The notes under the pieces: model-generated
Seen by the model: only the letters and a program-made list of their open reading frames with translations
The model's database searches: none
What the model was told of the DNA's origin: nothing
DNA from: Perca fluviatilis
Taxonomy: Eukaryota; Chordata; Actinopteri; Perciformes; Percidae
Length of the DNA stretch: 64,000 nt
NCBI RefSeq assembly: GCF_010015445.1
Contig: NC_053115.1
Location: forward strand, 3,484,076 to 3,548,075
Direction of reading: 5' to 3'
Shown here: piece by piece, positions 36,111 to 46,890 of the stretch
How the letters are laid out: every line of letters begins with the position of its first letter
Position numbering within the stretch: position 1 is the stretch's first letter
Position numbers and translations under genes: made by a program

Positions 36111-36480
36111 TAAGGGATCTAAAATCATTATTATGGACCAGAATCAATACATCACTGAGGCTAACAGACAACTCACAAAATACGAAACACTATAGACCCA
36201 TTGAGGAAAGCATCCAACTCCAAACTCAATCACAACTTCGGACCATAATCCAATCACTTATGACCAGAAATGTCTCACTGCCAAACAAAAAGACTACTTA
36301 TTCAGACACAAATGCCCCTGCCCCAAACACTTCTACCTCCTACCAAAAATCCATAAAGAGCCGCACATACATGAGCGAGTGGGAGCGAGAGGTACTGGCC
36401 AAGTGCCCATATAAACCCCTCATTTATCCATGTTTCCTAAATTACATTTTTGGCATTTGGACCCAAGACATTTCCCTTTT
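36111..36480 (+). pseudogene. Penelope-like element reverse transcriptase remnant
   Basis: Right after the SINE tail, codons read KGSKIIIMDQNQYITEANRQ, matching the D-K-G-S-x-V-V-I-M-D start of Penelope reverse transcriptase. A shifted frame gives HYRPIEESIQLQ at 36188. The first frame returns with KQKDYLF and FYLLPKIHKE at 36331-36360, the hallmark Penelope motif. One in-frame stop and two frameshifts show decay. The catalytic Y-x-D-D part was not found. The SINE appears to sit just before this motif, perhaps inside the same element. Confidence 0.75.
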
Positions 36481-37235
36481 CCCAGCCTTCATTCACACCC
36501 TCAACAGCCACCACCCCTCCATCAATATATCAAATACAGGTTATTTTTCTTGACACTACAGTATTTTTTCAGCCGATCAACACCACACACCACCAACTTT
36601 TGACCACATTTTATTTTAAGACCACAGACACACTTGCACTGCTCCATTAAAGCAGCTATCATCCCAAACACACCTTCAAGAGTATCATTAAATCACAAAT
36701 TATCCTCTTTCACCACCTCTCCTTCCAACCATCAAATCTACATGCAGCCATCCCCACCCTCTTCAATTGACTCAGACCCAGACGCTTTAGCAAACGCTAT
36801 CTTTGTTACATCAAAAACAGCACCTTGGCCTCCCTCGCTCCTACTCGCTCTCCCAATCAACACACTACCCCACAGGTTCACCACTCGGTTCTGCGCCCAC
36901 CTCCACCTCCCCTACCTAACCCCAACTTACTATTTCCCTACCCTAACCAGGGTTTGTATCCCAACCCCCACCCCAACATCCTTTCTCCTGGAGGTGGGAC
37001 CTACCCTGAGCCCCCACACAACTCACCATCCAACCTTCCAGACCCCAACCTTCCAGACCCCTCTCCCCCATACCTGTAATACTAAATTTGCCCTCTTCCT
37101 CTGTCTCGTGGTCCCAGCATGACACAGAGCTTGCCATCACATTATTGACTTTCTGACTTCCTGAAGCATTTTTGACCCCCTCACATTCACCTACTTCAAC
37201 CTTCAGATCAATAGGCCTGTGCAAAATTAATCTAA
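36481..37235. other. G-poor, C/A/T-rich strand segment, no gene
   Basis: The + strand is strikingly poor in G from about 36110 to 37120, with many CCA and ACC words and overlapping proline-rich open frames (36634-37122, 36825-37079). These have no domain and no typical codon pattern. It may be a continuation of the decayed Penelope-like element. Confidence 0.4.
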
Positions 37236-37760
37236 ATTGGAACTCTTAACCCCAACCCTAACCCCCTAACCCTATAACTGTAGCCAATATTCGTAGCTAA
37301 CTATTTCTACCATTTATCCATTACTTGTAGCTAACTATTTGAACTGTTTAGTCAGTAGGCCTACTTTTTCTAACTATTTCAGCTGCTTATGCAATATTTT
37401 AAGCTATTTAACCCTAACCCCTAACCCTATAACTGTTTTGCCAATACTTTAAGCTAATTATTTCAACCATTTATCCATTACTTTAAGCTAACTATTTCAA
37501 CCGTTTATCCATTGCTTTAAGCTAAATATTTCAACCATTTATCCATTTCTTTAAGCTAACTATTTCAACCATTTATCCTTTATTTTAAGCTAACTATTTC
37601 AACCATTTATCCATTACTTGTAGCTAACTGTTTTTACCATTTATTCATTACTTACAGCTATCTCTTCCATTTATCCATTACTTGTGGCTAACTATTTCTA
37701 CCATTTATTCATCACTTTTAGCCAACTACCTATTTGAACTTATGCAATCATTTGCTAACT
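37236..37760. repeat. degenerate 34-bp minisatellite with telomere-like words
   Basis: Unit CCATTACTTTAAGCTAACTA plus TTTCAACCATTTAT recurs every 34 bp, about 12 diverged copies, best from 37445 to 37640. AACCCTAACCCC words at 37252-37275 and 37410-37425 resemble telomere repeats but are not arrays. Confidence 0.85.
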
Positions 37761-38108
37761 AGTTTTCACACACTCTACATAACTGCAACATGAAGTATTT
37801 AGGTGGTACAGCTGATAAATTATTTTAATGAAATTATAATTTCTATTTTTTCCCCCCGAATTAGTTGAGCTGCTTTACAATGGCAAGAGCAGACATACCC
37901 CCTTGGGTACAAGTACCACTGATTGTGAATAACTGGTTTGCACTCACCCTAGGTGGTTTCAGTCCATCCGTAAAGTGTCTTGGTTGCATCTACACTTGTT
38001 TTTATCTTGAGTGTACTAAGAGTAAATTGGGTAATAATGTATGACTCATTTTGTAACACAATGAACACACATACAGTACTTATTCTACCCTGTTTATTTA
38101 TTCTACAG

Positions 38109-38258
38109 GAAACCTTCAACCTGTACTACTATGAGTCTGACCGAGCAGTAGGCTCGGCCGTACGGGAGAACCAGTTCATTAAGATTGACACCATTGCCGC
38201 TGACGAGAGCTTCACAGGGGTGGACCTGGGAGTCCGCAGACTTAAACTCAACACTGAG
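38109..38258 (+). CDS. epha8: Eph receptor A8-like, ligand-binding domain exon 3c
   Basis: The 150-bp exon encodes 50 residues from [11 protein letters not shown] through [12 protein letters not shown] to [11 protein letters not shown]. The E-T-F-N-L-Y-Y and [11 protein letters not shown] segments are near-invariant in vertebrate EPHA proteins, and [12 protein letters not shown] agrees with EPHA8. The acceptor is TTTATTCTACAG and the donor GAG|GTATGA. Both junctions are phase 0. The exon is continuous with exon 3b at K|E and with exon 3d at E|V. No stop, frameshift or missing key residue is visible. The stretch VGSAVREN differs from the mammalian sequence as I remember it, in a surface-variable part of the domain. 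Confidence 0.95.
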
Positions 38259-39797
38259 GTATGAGCAACAACACTACAGCAGCACGAATACTGATTTATA
38301 CAACAGGTACATGTTAGTCCAGGTTCTTTGAAGCAATGTCTCACTTTGGATTGTAAGTTTATTCCAATTCTCGGCACGTACACCTCTGCAGGAGTTCAAG
38401 ACAAGTTGGAAACCTCTAGAGCCTCTTCCAGTCTCGTCACTCAGGCTGTTTTGTGATCGGTTCTGCAGATCTGTGAACGAAAACAAACAGCCTGGCTCAG
38501 TTCAGTATCCTGGGAAATACAGTGATATTGATAACAGCTTCAAATTTGATACCAGATAGTGGAGCTACTCTTTTATTGATACCTCACATTGTTCCAAAGA
38601 TGAAAATGTGAAAGACATGGTATAATTCATTGTACACTATACATTCACTACCCAGATTTAGCTTTAGGAAACATAAAAAAATTTCAGTAAGTTGTGGTTT
38701 TGCCATCGACTCTTTAACCTTTTTCTCTTTCGTTTCTACTGTAGTAGCATCAAAGGTTGAACATTGTGACAATTATACAAAAGGTTGTTAAATACAGTGA
38801 AAAAAGGGCCATATAAATTAATCCACAAATTGACGATAAGAAAGAAAACAAAACAAAGAAATAGATAAAAGTAAAATCACTCAACACCAGTAGTAGCTGC
38901 TCCTTGGAGCCGTCAAGATGTAGAGACAGCGAGACAAGACGAGAGACCAAACAGCAGGGCCGACACTGACTCTTACCGTTCCCTGGCTGTCAGTCTATAA
39001 GTCATTCATTTGGTGGATGGATGGGAAGGTGGGAGGGAGAGGGCGGTGAAGGAACAAGGGAAGGTGCAGGAGTAGCTGTGTTTGTAATATTTGCAAAACT
39101 AACCAGTAAAAAAAAAGGGTTGAAGTTATGAGACAGGGGTCTATGGTACAAATATGTTTTTTTAAGGAACCATAAGCTAAAGAGCTAACAAATTTGCCAT
39201 CTTACTGTTAGCTAGCTCGTTAGCTCTTCATTGACTTTTTATTGAACAAAATGGTGTACAATGGTGAACAAAATGCTGGAGGGAAGTAAACAGAACATCG
39301 GAGAGAAAATGGAGAGAATAATTTATGGACACACAGTACATCTGCCTAATAATCATATATCACACTTATCAACCCCTGGTAATTATAGGGAGTTGCTTAA
39401 AAAGCTGTCCTTATATTTTCATAATATGCTTCCGCAACAAACTTTTAAAATAAGGTACTGAGTCAGTTCCTGGGTGTTAACAAGATAATCAACTGTGATA
39501 TGAGATGAAAAACAAGCATATAAAAATGTAAAAAAGATCTGTTTCCAGGCTGCTGTTAGAAGCAGAGCGGCTGATTAATGACTGCTGCCAAACACAACAC
39601 CAAACACCAGTCCAGAGATTAAATTAAGGCTCGGTTCACACTGTTCCACCTGTTCTGTTCAGTACCACTGTTTGAGTTTTCAGTATGAAAGAGTGAGAGA
39701 ACTTTCCAAACTCTAGGAAGACGTCTAGCAAAAATACACAGAGGTTTCATAAATATGAAATATGTTCATGTATACCAAGACATTACCAAACAAGTTA
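38259..39797. other. intron after exon 3c, first part
   Basis: Apparently single-copy AT-rich sequence. The donor begins GTATGAG, similar to the GTGCGAG that starts exon 3d. No other exon seen. Confidence 0.6.
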
Positions 39798-39988
39798 CTT
39801 TGAAGAATCTAAAATATAAGACATGTTTTCAGTTATTTCACACTTTTTTGTTAAGTACATAATTCCATATGTGTTCATTCATAGTTTTGATGCCTTCAGT
39901 GAGAATCTACAATGTAAATAGTCATGAAAATAAATAAAAAAATGCATTGAATGAAAAGGTGTGTCCAAACTTTTGGCCTGTACTGTAT
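39798..39988. mobile_element. Tc1/mariner-type element, single arm
   Basis: Matches the right arm of 20657-21168 and retains the terminal CCAAACTTTTGGCCTGTACTGTA that the other copy has lost on that side. Confidence 0.8.
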
Positions 39989-40124
39989 ATATTCCATATA
40001 TATATATTCACATTTTAACATCTTATTTTCATAAAACACATTAATTTCATAATTGAAATTTTCTAACAATTCATAAATAAGTTACATAAGTTTCTGACAA
40101 GCTTTATAATTATACATTACACCT

Positions 40125-40262
40125 TTTGACAGGCATGATCCATCCAACCTATTCTTCAAAGAATTAATTGAAGGGGAACGCACAACTTCTTCTGGAAGCT
40201 CGTTCCATGATTTTACTGAGTGTGAAGAAATTCTTTCTCTTTTCAGACAGGCGTGTTCTAGG
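40125..40262 (-). pseudogene. LINE ORF2 C-terminal fragment
   Basis: On the minus strand the codons read ACLKRERISSHSVKSWNELP, then EEVVRSPSINSLKNRLD. This pattern (W-N-x-L-P-x-x-V-V then S-x-N-x-F/L-K-N-R-L-D) ends many jockey/L2-type reverse-transcriptase proteins. The upstream part is missing. Confidence 0.6.
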
Positions 40263-40414
40263 GTAAAGTTTTAAAGAATGAAAAGAAAGAAAACTTTTTA
40301 TATATTTATATTTTATCAGCACCAGGTGCAAGTCTCAGAAGTATGTAGCTACATATACATGCTTCGAGAACAGTGATGTTTAATGTTTAATGTGATCATA
40401 TTATTCTTTTTGAC

Positions 40415-40622
40415 TCCCAACAAAGATGGAATAGAAGTGAGATGTCTCACTCTGTAGCTAAAACAGAGAGCTGAACACACAGGGTGAAAAGAGGAGCTGC
40501 AGCAATGTGCAGTACAACAAAAATATGGTGATTTCTGAAAATTGAACCACATAAACCTATTCTGGTTCAACCTCTAAATACAATTATGAACCTTAAATGA
40601 GCAGAATATGGGCGCTTTATTG
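40415..40622 (-). repeat. dispersed repeat family B, one arm
   Basis: CTGTAGCTAAAACAGAGAGC, ACCTATTCTGGTTCAACCTC and the terminal CAGAATATGGGCGCTTT match 55870-56466. Confidence 0.8.
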
Positions 40623-40969
40623 TTTAGTGTCCGATGTGAAGCAGCGCAAACTGAAATCATTTGCATTCATTTTTATGTTATCTATATTAGTTTTTTAACC
40701 TGGCAATATTATAGTTTCAGTTTAATTTTAATTTCTCATGAAGGTGTTAGTTTTTATTTAGTTAAAAATATATTTCACTGCTTATTTCAGTTTTATTTTT
40801 AGTTTACTAGAAGAAACCTGTTCCAGCTAGGGTTGGGTACCGAATCTGGTACTTTTTTGGGGTACCGACTGAATTACATCGGTACTACCAAGGACCGATT
40901 CACGTTAAATCAAACGGTGCCAAATTTCAGTACCTGTAAGCGCGAGCTTATCTGTCCTCTCTGCATGTT

Positions 40970-41565
40970 GACAGAGAGCGGGGCTCCGCTCTGACTAGAG
41001 TGCGGATCGGGCCGCATTTTTCTGTCCGAGCCCGGCCCGCGTCCAACAGAGCGGTAACCGAACCTGACCCGAGCCCGACACAGTTAAAATCTCATTTGTT
41101 TCTCATAGGCTACTAATGACTCATGTACGTTTGTTTGTCTGGAAAGCTTTCATTAAAGGGATACGCCACCGTTTGTTGAAATAGGGCTTATCACGGTCTC
41201 CCCTGGCTGTAGATAGGTGGGCCAATGCATTTTTTGTCTCAGTGCAAGTAATTAGGTTGTTTTTGTGTCTTTTGTTGGCTCACTTTTACTCACAACATGC
41301 TAACTGGCAACATAGGATTCCATTCACTACGCTAAGCTAACTAGCGGTGGCGCTGCCGGTGTTTTACCGGACTAAAACAATGTATAGGGGAGACCATGAT
41401 AAGCCCTATTTCAACAAAATGTGGCGTATACTTTTAAGCAACTGTAGAAAAATGACCTGCTTTATCGCGCTGATGTGACCGAGCGCGACCCGAACCCGAA
41501 CATCATTTCTAAATATCTGTCCGAACTTCGGGTCCCGTCTGGCTCGGCTCGGGTGTCCATCCTCT
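40970..41565. repeat. dispersed repeat family F, split copy
   Basis: GAGTGCGGATCGGGCC, CGACACAGTTAAAATCTCA and AACATCATTTCTAAATATCTG match the copy at 45245-45705. The two halves are separated by the element 41153-41437. Confidence 0.75.
41153..41437. mobile_element. palindromic element with TTAA target, nested in family F
   Basis: The arms AAGGGATACGCCACC and GTGGCGTATACTT are inverted, and continue as GAAATAGGGCTTATCACGG versus ATGATAAGCCCTATTTC. TTAA occurs at both borders, whereas the uninserted family F copy reads TTTTATTAGGCAGCTGTAGG. TTAA duplication suggests piggyBac or Kolobok. No coding frame. Confidence 0.75.
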
Positions 41566-42319
41566 AGCTCTGACACACACACACAGAGGATGACATCGCC
41601 TCGGCAGTTTGTTTAAAGCTGTAGTGCGTAGTTCTTGTCTCCTTCATGAGGAAAAAAAAGAAATGACAACAACGCTGTCAGCGCGTCCACATGATACAAG
41701 CCTTCCATAATCCATTGGACCGTCCAACAGTGTTCTGCCCTTTTGACTGACTGACAGGCTTGAGATTGTAGGTCCAACATTGTTCTCTATGCCCTTTTGA
41801 CTGACTGACAAGCTGCATGTTGTAAGGCAAGGCAAATTTATTTGTATACCACATTTCAGCAACGACGCAATTCAAAGTGCTTTACATAGAACATTAAAGA
41901 GCAATTGAAAAGAAATAGAAAATAAAATCAGGCTCAAAAAGAACACCGTACAAATACAAGAATAATAGTTCCAGTGCAGTGTAAGAAATTAAAATTTTTT
42001 GGATTTGATAGTTTGTAGGGACGGTTTTCAGAGGGGAGAGGGAGGTGTTGTATTTTATGTGGTGTGTAAAATCTTCTAAATAAATAACAAGATGGTAAAT
42101 AAGTAAAGTAACTAGGAAGAATAGGTTTGGAATTATTTTTTACAACTGAAATTAATTTTTGTTATTGCAGAGGGAAAAAGGTACTGTTGGGTACCGGGAC
42201 CGAATTTGAGGTACTGGTACCGAAAAAAAACGTGAACGGTACCCAACCCAAGTTCCAGCCACAGAGAGTAAAGAGTGTTCTCCCCCAAAACCAGAAAAGG
42301 GGTAAAATAAAAAGGGGTA

Positions 42320-42617
42320 AGCACGGTGGCCCAATGGCTAGCACTGTGGCCTCACAGCTAGAAGGTACAGGGTTGAAACCTGGTCGTCCCGGGCCTTTCT
42401 GTGGAGCTTGCATGTTCTCCCCATGTGTGGGGGGGTTTTGTCCGGGTGGTCTGGTTTTCCCCACCACTAAAAATATGTGTGGTGAGCGTCTGGCGTCGTA
42501 AGGCTGCCGTGGTGGGTGCTACACAATGGTGGTGTTAGAGAGAAGTCCTCCCACCCTGAAGCGCTTTGAGTGTCTATGATAAAGCGCTATATAAATGTAA
42601 TGAATTATTATTTTTTA
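42320..42617 (+). mobile_element. tRNA-derived SINE with conserved central domain
   Basis: A box GTGGCCCAATGGCTAGCAC, B box GGTTGAAACC at 42371-42380, then a central domain GCATGTTCTCCCCATGTGTG typical of V-SINE/DANA-like teleost elements. The tail is AAAGCGCTATATAAATGTAA. Confidence 0.85.
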
Positions 42618-43281
42618 ACATGAGCACACAGAGTCAGACAAACACAGTCTTGTTAATCATATACCCTATTTTGTATTTGTTGTCATTGTCATAAATGAAA
42701 GATGGAACTCTCTGGAAATTGATGATGGAGATGCTCACAGATGGTTTCAGATGATTTCAGATTATAGGCAGCTTTATTCAATATTGAACAAAGGAGATAA
42801 CCATGTGTACACACACAAGCTGCATGTTCCCAAAGTGTCTACATTTTATACTTTCTGGGGCCGCCCACCAGGAAACCCTTATTCATAATCTCATCCTAAC
42901 ACTGTAAGGGTCCCATGCTCGGATAGACTCAAGTATACTGTAGGCCCCCACCAAAGGCCATAGGTGAACATTACATCAGTTGTTATTCAGATAAAGCCTT
43001 TCAGAATACATGACACCCTGGACAGCTACTCAATCAGGGCCTCTAACTTATTATTCACAGAACTTAAACATCTGAACCAGATCCAACCTTCGCACGCATA
43101 GGGCCTCTTTCCATCACTGTGACCTTCTAGCTAGATCGTAATAACACATTATAGAACATATGAAATATGAAAATACATTTGAGTAAATGCAGGCTTGATT
43201 ATTCCACCTATCAATAAACACTATGATAATGACCTGAAGTGTGTGCGATAAAAGTGTCAAACCCTTCTTCTCTTGTCCCAG
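42618..43281. other. intronic sequence before exon 3d
   Basis: No repeat boundary or gene recognised. Contains a pyrimidine-rich acceptor tract at its end. Confidence 0.6.
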
Positions 43282-43597
43282 GTGCGAGGCGTGGGCCCTC
43301 TGAGCAAACGAGGCTTCTACCTGGCCTTCCAGGACATCGGCGCCTGCATTGCCCTCACCTCTGTGCGGGTGTACTACAAACGCTGCGTGGGCGTGAGCCG
43401 TAACCTGGCCGTGTTCACCGACGTGGTGACGGGCGCCGACTCATCCTCTCTGGTGGAGGTCCGGGGTCAGTGTGTGGATCACGCAGAGGAGAGGGACACG
43501 CCCAAGATGTACTGCAGCGCCGAGGGCGAGTGGCTGGTGCCCATCGGGAGATGTGTGTGCTCCGCCGGATTCGAAGAACACAGAGATTCCTGCGTGG
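43282..43597 (+). CDS. epha8: Eph receptor A8-like, ligand-binding domain exon 3d and start of cysteine-rich region
   Basis: The 316-bp exon encodes 105 codons plus one base, from [18 protein letters not shown] to [13 protein letters not shown]. It holds the last binding-domain cysteine (IGAC), the VRVYYKRC end of the domain, and the first sushi/EGF-like segment with [11 protein letters not shown], the [13 protein letters not shown] motif and C-V-C-S-A-G. The last two motifs point to EPHA8 rather than EPHA3, 5 or 7. The acceptor is TTGTCCCAG and the donor G|GTGAGT in phase 1, where the large exon normally ends in EPH genes. Exon 3a to 3d lengths add to 664 bp. The exon is much more GC-rich than its flanks. 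The next exon was not found in the remaining 20 kb. Confidence 0.96.
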
Positions 43598-43707
43598 GTG
43601 AGTCGACCCGGTGTGCTTTCATACCTGACCTGTTCGCTGCAGTTAAAACAGAATCTGGTGCGTTCGCTGGTTTGGTTTTGCTTGTGAAAACTATAATTTC
43701 CTCTTAG

Positions 43708-44095
43708 TTATAGGTGCAGTAGGTAAGACTTATAAAACTATCTTTCTGTCATATTTGCTGAAACTGACCCTATGTTCCAGTAGAACTACATAAAGCAGGT
43801 ACTTTAAAAATAAAATCCAGCTCCTCTGGCTCCACCTACAGCCTGTAGTGTGATTTACAAAAATCCACCGCTCCCTGTTCAGATGCACCAATCAGGTCCA
43901 GGGGAGGGTGTCTAACTGCATGTCAATCACTGCTCATGCACACGCATTCATTCTCCCTTGTGGGGGGAGGGGCTTAGGAGACCGTTTTGGGCTTTAGCAG
44001 AAAGGGGGGGGGACTGAGAAGTTGTTGATGTTCAAATTTTTCAGGCTAAGTTCTGGATCTTCACAATCCTACCTACAGCACCTTTAAGGCCACAA
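43708..44095. mobile_element. short inverted-repeat element (AGGTGCAGTAGGTA family)
   Basis: Left end TATAGGTGCAGTAGGTAAG, right end AATCCTACCTACAGCACCTT, which are inverted. About 390 bp, 110 bp after Eph exon 3d. A severely deleted relative is at 62021-62102. Confidence 0.75.
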
Positions 44096-44469
44096 CAAAG
44101 ATTCTTTTGTAACTTAAAATAATGTTTCCAAAATCGTTTCAGTGGTTCATCAACTCGTAACAGGGTGAACGGCACTCTCTACCGGCTATAACCGCACTAT
44201 GCAAGTTTGCCAGATCTGTAGTTCCAATGAGACATAAGAAGTTTCTTTGTATTAAAAAAAAAAAAACATTGAGTCAATGGGACACATTGAAAATAGCCTT
44301 TTGGCGAATTCTGGCATTTTTAACCCATGTAAAATCATGCGTTATATTAATTTGCACTGTCCCCTTCTTAGATAAACTGAATTGAATTGTAACTGGTGCA
44401 GATCAAGGAAGCGAAAGACCGTAAAGAAGACCAATCACAGGATTGTGTGAAGGTACATGTGACTTTGAG

Positions 44470-44680
44470 CAGCATGGTGGCCCAGTGGTTAGCACTGTGG
44501 CCTCACAGCAAGAAGATTCTGGGTTCGTCGGTTCAGTGCCCTTGATCAAGGGACTGGCCCAGATCTGGTCCCCAGGTGCTGTAAATGGCTGCCCACTGCT
44601 CCCTTGAGGGATGGGTTAAATGCAGAGAATGAATTTCGCTAAGTGTATTTGTATGTGACAATTAAGTACCCTTAACTTCA
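44470..44680 (+). mobile_element. tRNA-derived SINE
   Basis: A box GTGGCCCAGTGGTTAGCAC, B-box-like TGGGTTCGTCGGTTC, tail GAATTTCGCTAAGTGTATTT. Head is close to that of 42320-42617 but the body differs. Confidence 0.75.
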
Positions 44681-45240
44681 ATTCAAAAGTTAAATTATGA
44701 TTACATACTCCATCAATGTGCTGGTACTGGAAACTGTCAAGGAAGTGATTACCTTGAAGTGATACATTATATACTTAGTAACCATGGTGAGCCGAACACT
44801 TACCTACAACAGCATATTAGGACCACTGCAGGAGAAAAAATCCTGAATTTCCGATTTTTTTATTTTTGTGTGCAAATTTATGACTTTATAATCTCAGAGA
44901 ATATCTGAGTTTTATCTCGTAACTTTACCACTTTAATCTCAGAGAATATCCAAATTCTTTTCTCCTAAATTTACGACTTTTATCTCAGAAACTCTGAGTT
45001 TTTTCTTGGAATATTACCCCCCTCCCCGGGCTCCATGTTATTATTTCTTTCTTACATAGTCCCTAATACGTCGTCGTACGTACCAGTCCTGAAGTAAAGA
45101 GCCACAATGAGTTAACCTTTTCTTTGGTCCGGACGAAGGGAACCGAATTCCAAGCTACTGTTGATAGATTCTGCTGAGGATGCTGGGAACAAAAGTGCTT
45201 CCTTTTGACTCGATGGGTGAAATCTCTACCACCCTGTCAC
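44681..45240. other. intronic sequence, nothing recognised
   Basis: AT-rich. At 44870-45005 the words TTTATGACTTT/ATCTCAGAGAATATC repeat imperfectly two to three times. Confidence 0.5.
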
Positions 45241-45244
45241 TGCC

Positions 45245-45705
45245 CGATGTGAGTCGAGTGCAGATTAGAGTGGTGATCGGGCCCGACCCGAGCCCGACAC
45301 AGTTAAAATCTCATTTTTTTTCTCATACTAATGACACATGTACGTTTCTTTGTGTAGAAAGCTTTTATTAGGCAGCTGTAGGAAGGCATTCAGAAATGTC
45401 AACAGATGAGGCATCAGCGCACACGGGGCAACAAGAGCATGTTAACACAGGCGCGCACCTACATAATAAGCAGTTTTTTTATATTATTTTTTGGGGCTGT
45501 TCCCTTTATTACATAGAGACAGTGGATAGGCATGAAAGGGGGAGAGAGATGGGGGACGATTGCAGCAAAGGGCAGCAGGTCGGATTCAAACCCTCAGCCA
45601 ACATGGGGCGAACGCTCTTACTGGGTGAGCTAGAGGCCGCCCCTGCTTTTTTAAATTTAAAAGCCTGACCCGAACCCGAATATCATTTCTAAATATCTGT
45701 CCGAG
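45245..45705. repeat. dispersed repeat family F, second copy
   Basis: GATCGGGCCCGACCCGAGCC, CGACACAGTTAAAATCTCA and ATATCATTTCTAAATATCTG. Lacks the TTAA element of the other copy but carries a SINE instead. Confidence 0.75.
45488..45645 (-). mobile_element. tRNA-derived SINE, - strand, nested in family F
   Basis: On the minus strand it starts GGGGCGGCCTCTAGCTCACC, with an A box TAGCTCACCCAGTAAGAGCG and a B box GGTTTGAATCC (complement of 45582-45592). It ends TAATAAAGGGAACAGCCCC. Confidence 0.8.
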
Positions 45706-46667
45706 CGATATGATTGCCAGTGAAAGTGTGTAACGTAACGTAGAGTGTAAGGGCTCCTCCCTCGCTCCTCCCTCTCGTCTAAAATCATCACATCCCCAAC
45801 CAGGATGGCTGCACCGGTAACGGCAAACTCAACGACTCATAGCAGATCTCCACAAACCAACGGGTGATGTCTCACATGCTCTGTCCATTCATATTAACAG
45901 TCTATGGTTCAAACACAACATAAACCACTGTCTTACATGAATATTTTTGCATGTAAACTGCAATTGCGTTTTTGAAAATCAATACAATATTGCTAAATAA
46001 TACATCGCGATACTCAAGTGTAGGGATTTTTTCTTACACCTCTAGTGACAACCCTCTTTTCTACTAAATCATCAGAGCATCAAAGCATCAGAGTTGCCCG
46101 TTTGTTTAACTATCTGAAAGTTTTCCTCTGAGCTCGGAGCGCTCGGCTGAAGTGTCTGCAGAATGTAAAGAGCCTTCGGAGCAACACATGCACTTGGAAA
46201 GCTCCTAACCTTTCTAGTGAATCAAAAAGTCCGTTTGAAGTTCTGGCTGTGGATCCTGTGGAAAGTTCAGTGTCTGGTCAAAAGCTTTTCTGAGGTCTAA
46301 CCCTTTTCCCGAGTAGGTAAATACTGAGAAAGTAGCCGCGCGTCTGTCTGAGCTGAATGGTTTCTGTCTCTCGTTCACCTGCTGATGATGAATAATTGAG
46401 GTGAGAAGATTCTTGATCCTGTCTTGTTTTTCTCTTTTGTGAAACCCCATTCTGTTTGTTTTTGTCTCTTTTTGATTTTTCATGGGGTTCTGATAGGCTG
46501 ACCTCACGCGGAGACCTGTGCATATTTCAGGTTGCCACGGGTTACAGTAATTAAAACCTATTAATCACAGAGCGATGGATAATTAAACGCTAAAAGCAGT
46601 TTGTCAGCTAAACGAGCCGAACGAGACACGCAACGCCGCTTGCATCCTCCCCCTCTTTCCTCCTCCC

Positions 46668-46669
<2 letters not shown>
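45706..46669. other. intronic sequence, apparently single-copy
   Basis: No gene recognised. Minus-strand open frames at 46214-46523 have no domain. 46550-46630 contains ATTAATCACAGAG and GATAATTAAACGC words. Confidence 0.5.

Positions 46670-46754
<85 letters not shown>
46670..46754. repeat. (CA)n microsatellite, about 42 repeats
   Basis: Uninterrupted CA tract. Confidence 0.98.
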
Positions 46755-46756
<2 letters not shown>

Positions 46757-46851
46757 CTCTTTGTTGTGTCTCACCAATCTGAGGCCAGTGTCAAACACCC
46801 TCTTGGTTCGACACAGTGAGAGCTCCTTGTCGAAATGCGTTTAAAAGTATA

Positions 46852-46854
<3 letters not shown>

Positions 46855-46890
<36 letters not shown>

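Larger units (their letters stand above)
40828..42251. mobile_element. hAT element carrying nested insertions
   Basis: Ends TAGGGTTGGGTACCG and, from the complement, TTGGGTTGGGTACCG. Flanked by a perfect 8-bp duplication GTTCCAGC at 40820-40827 and 42252-42259. The 1.4-kb interior is mostly other repeats: a family F copy (about 40960-41560) with a further element inside it, and a repeat containing AAGGCAAATTTATTTGTATA (about 41825-41960). Confidence 0.9.

Noticed and set aside
36634..37122. 162-codon proline/threonine-rich open frame
   Set aside because: Reflects the G-poor strand; no domain, no start context, overlapping open frames.
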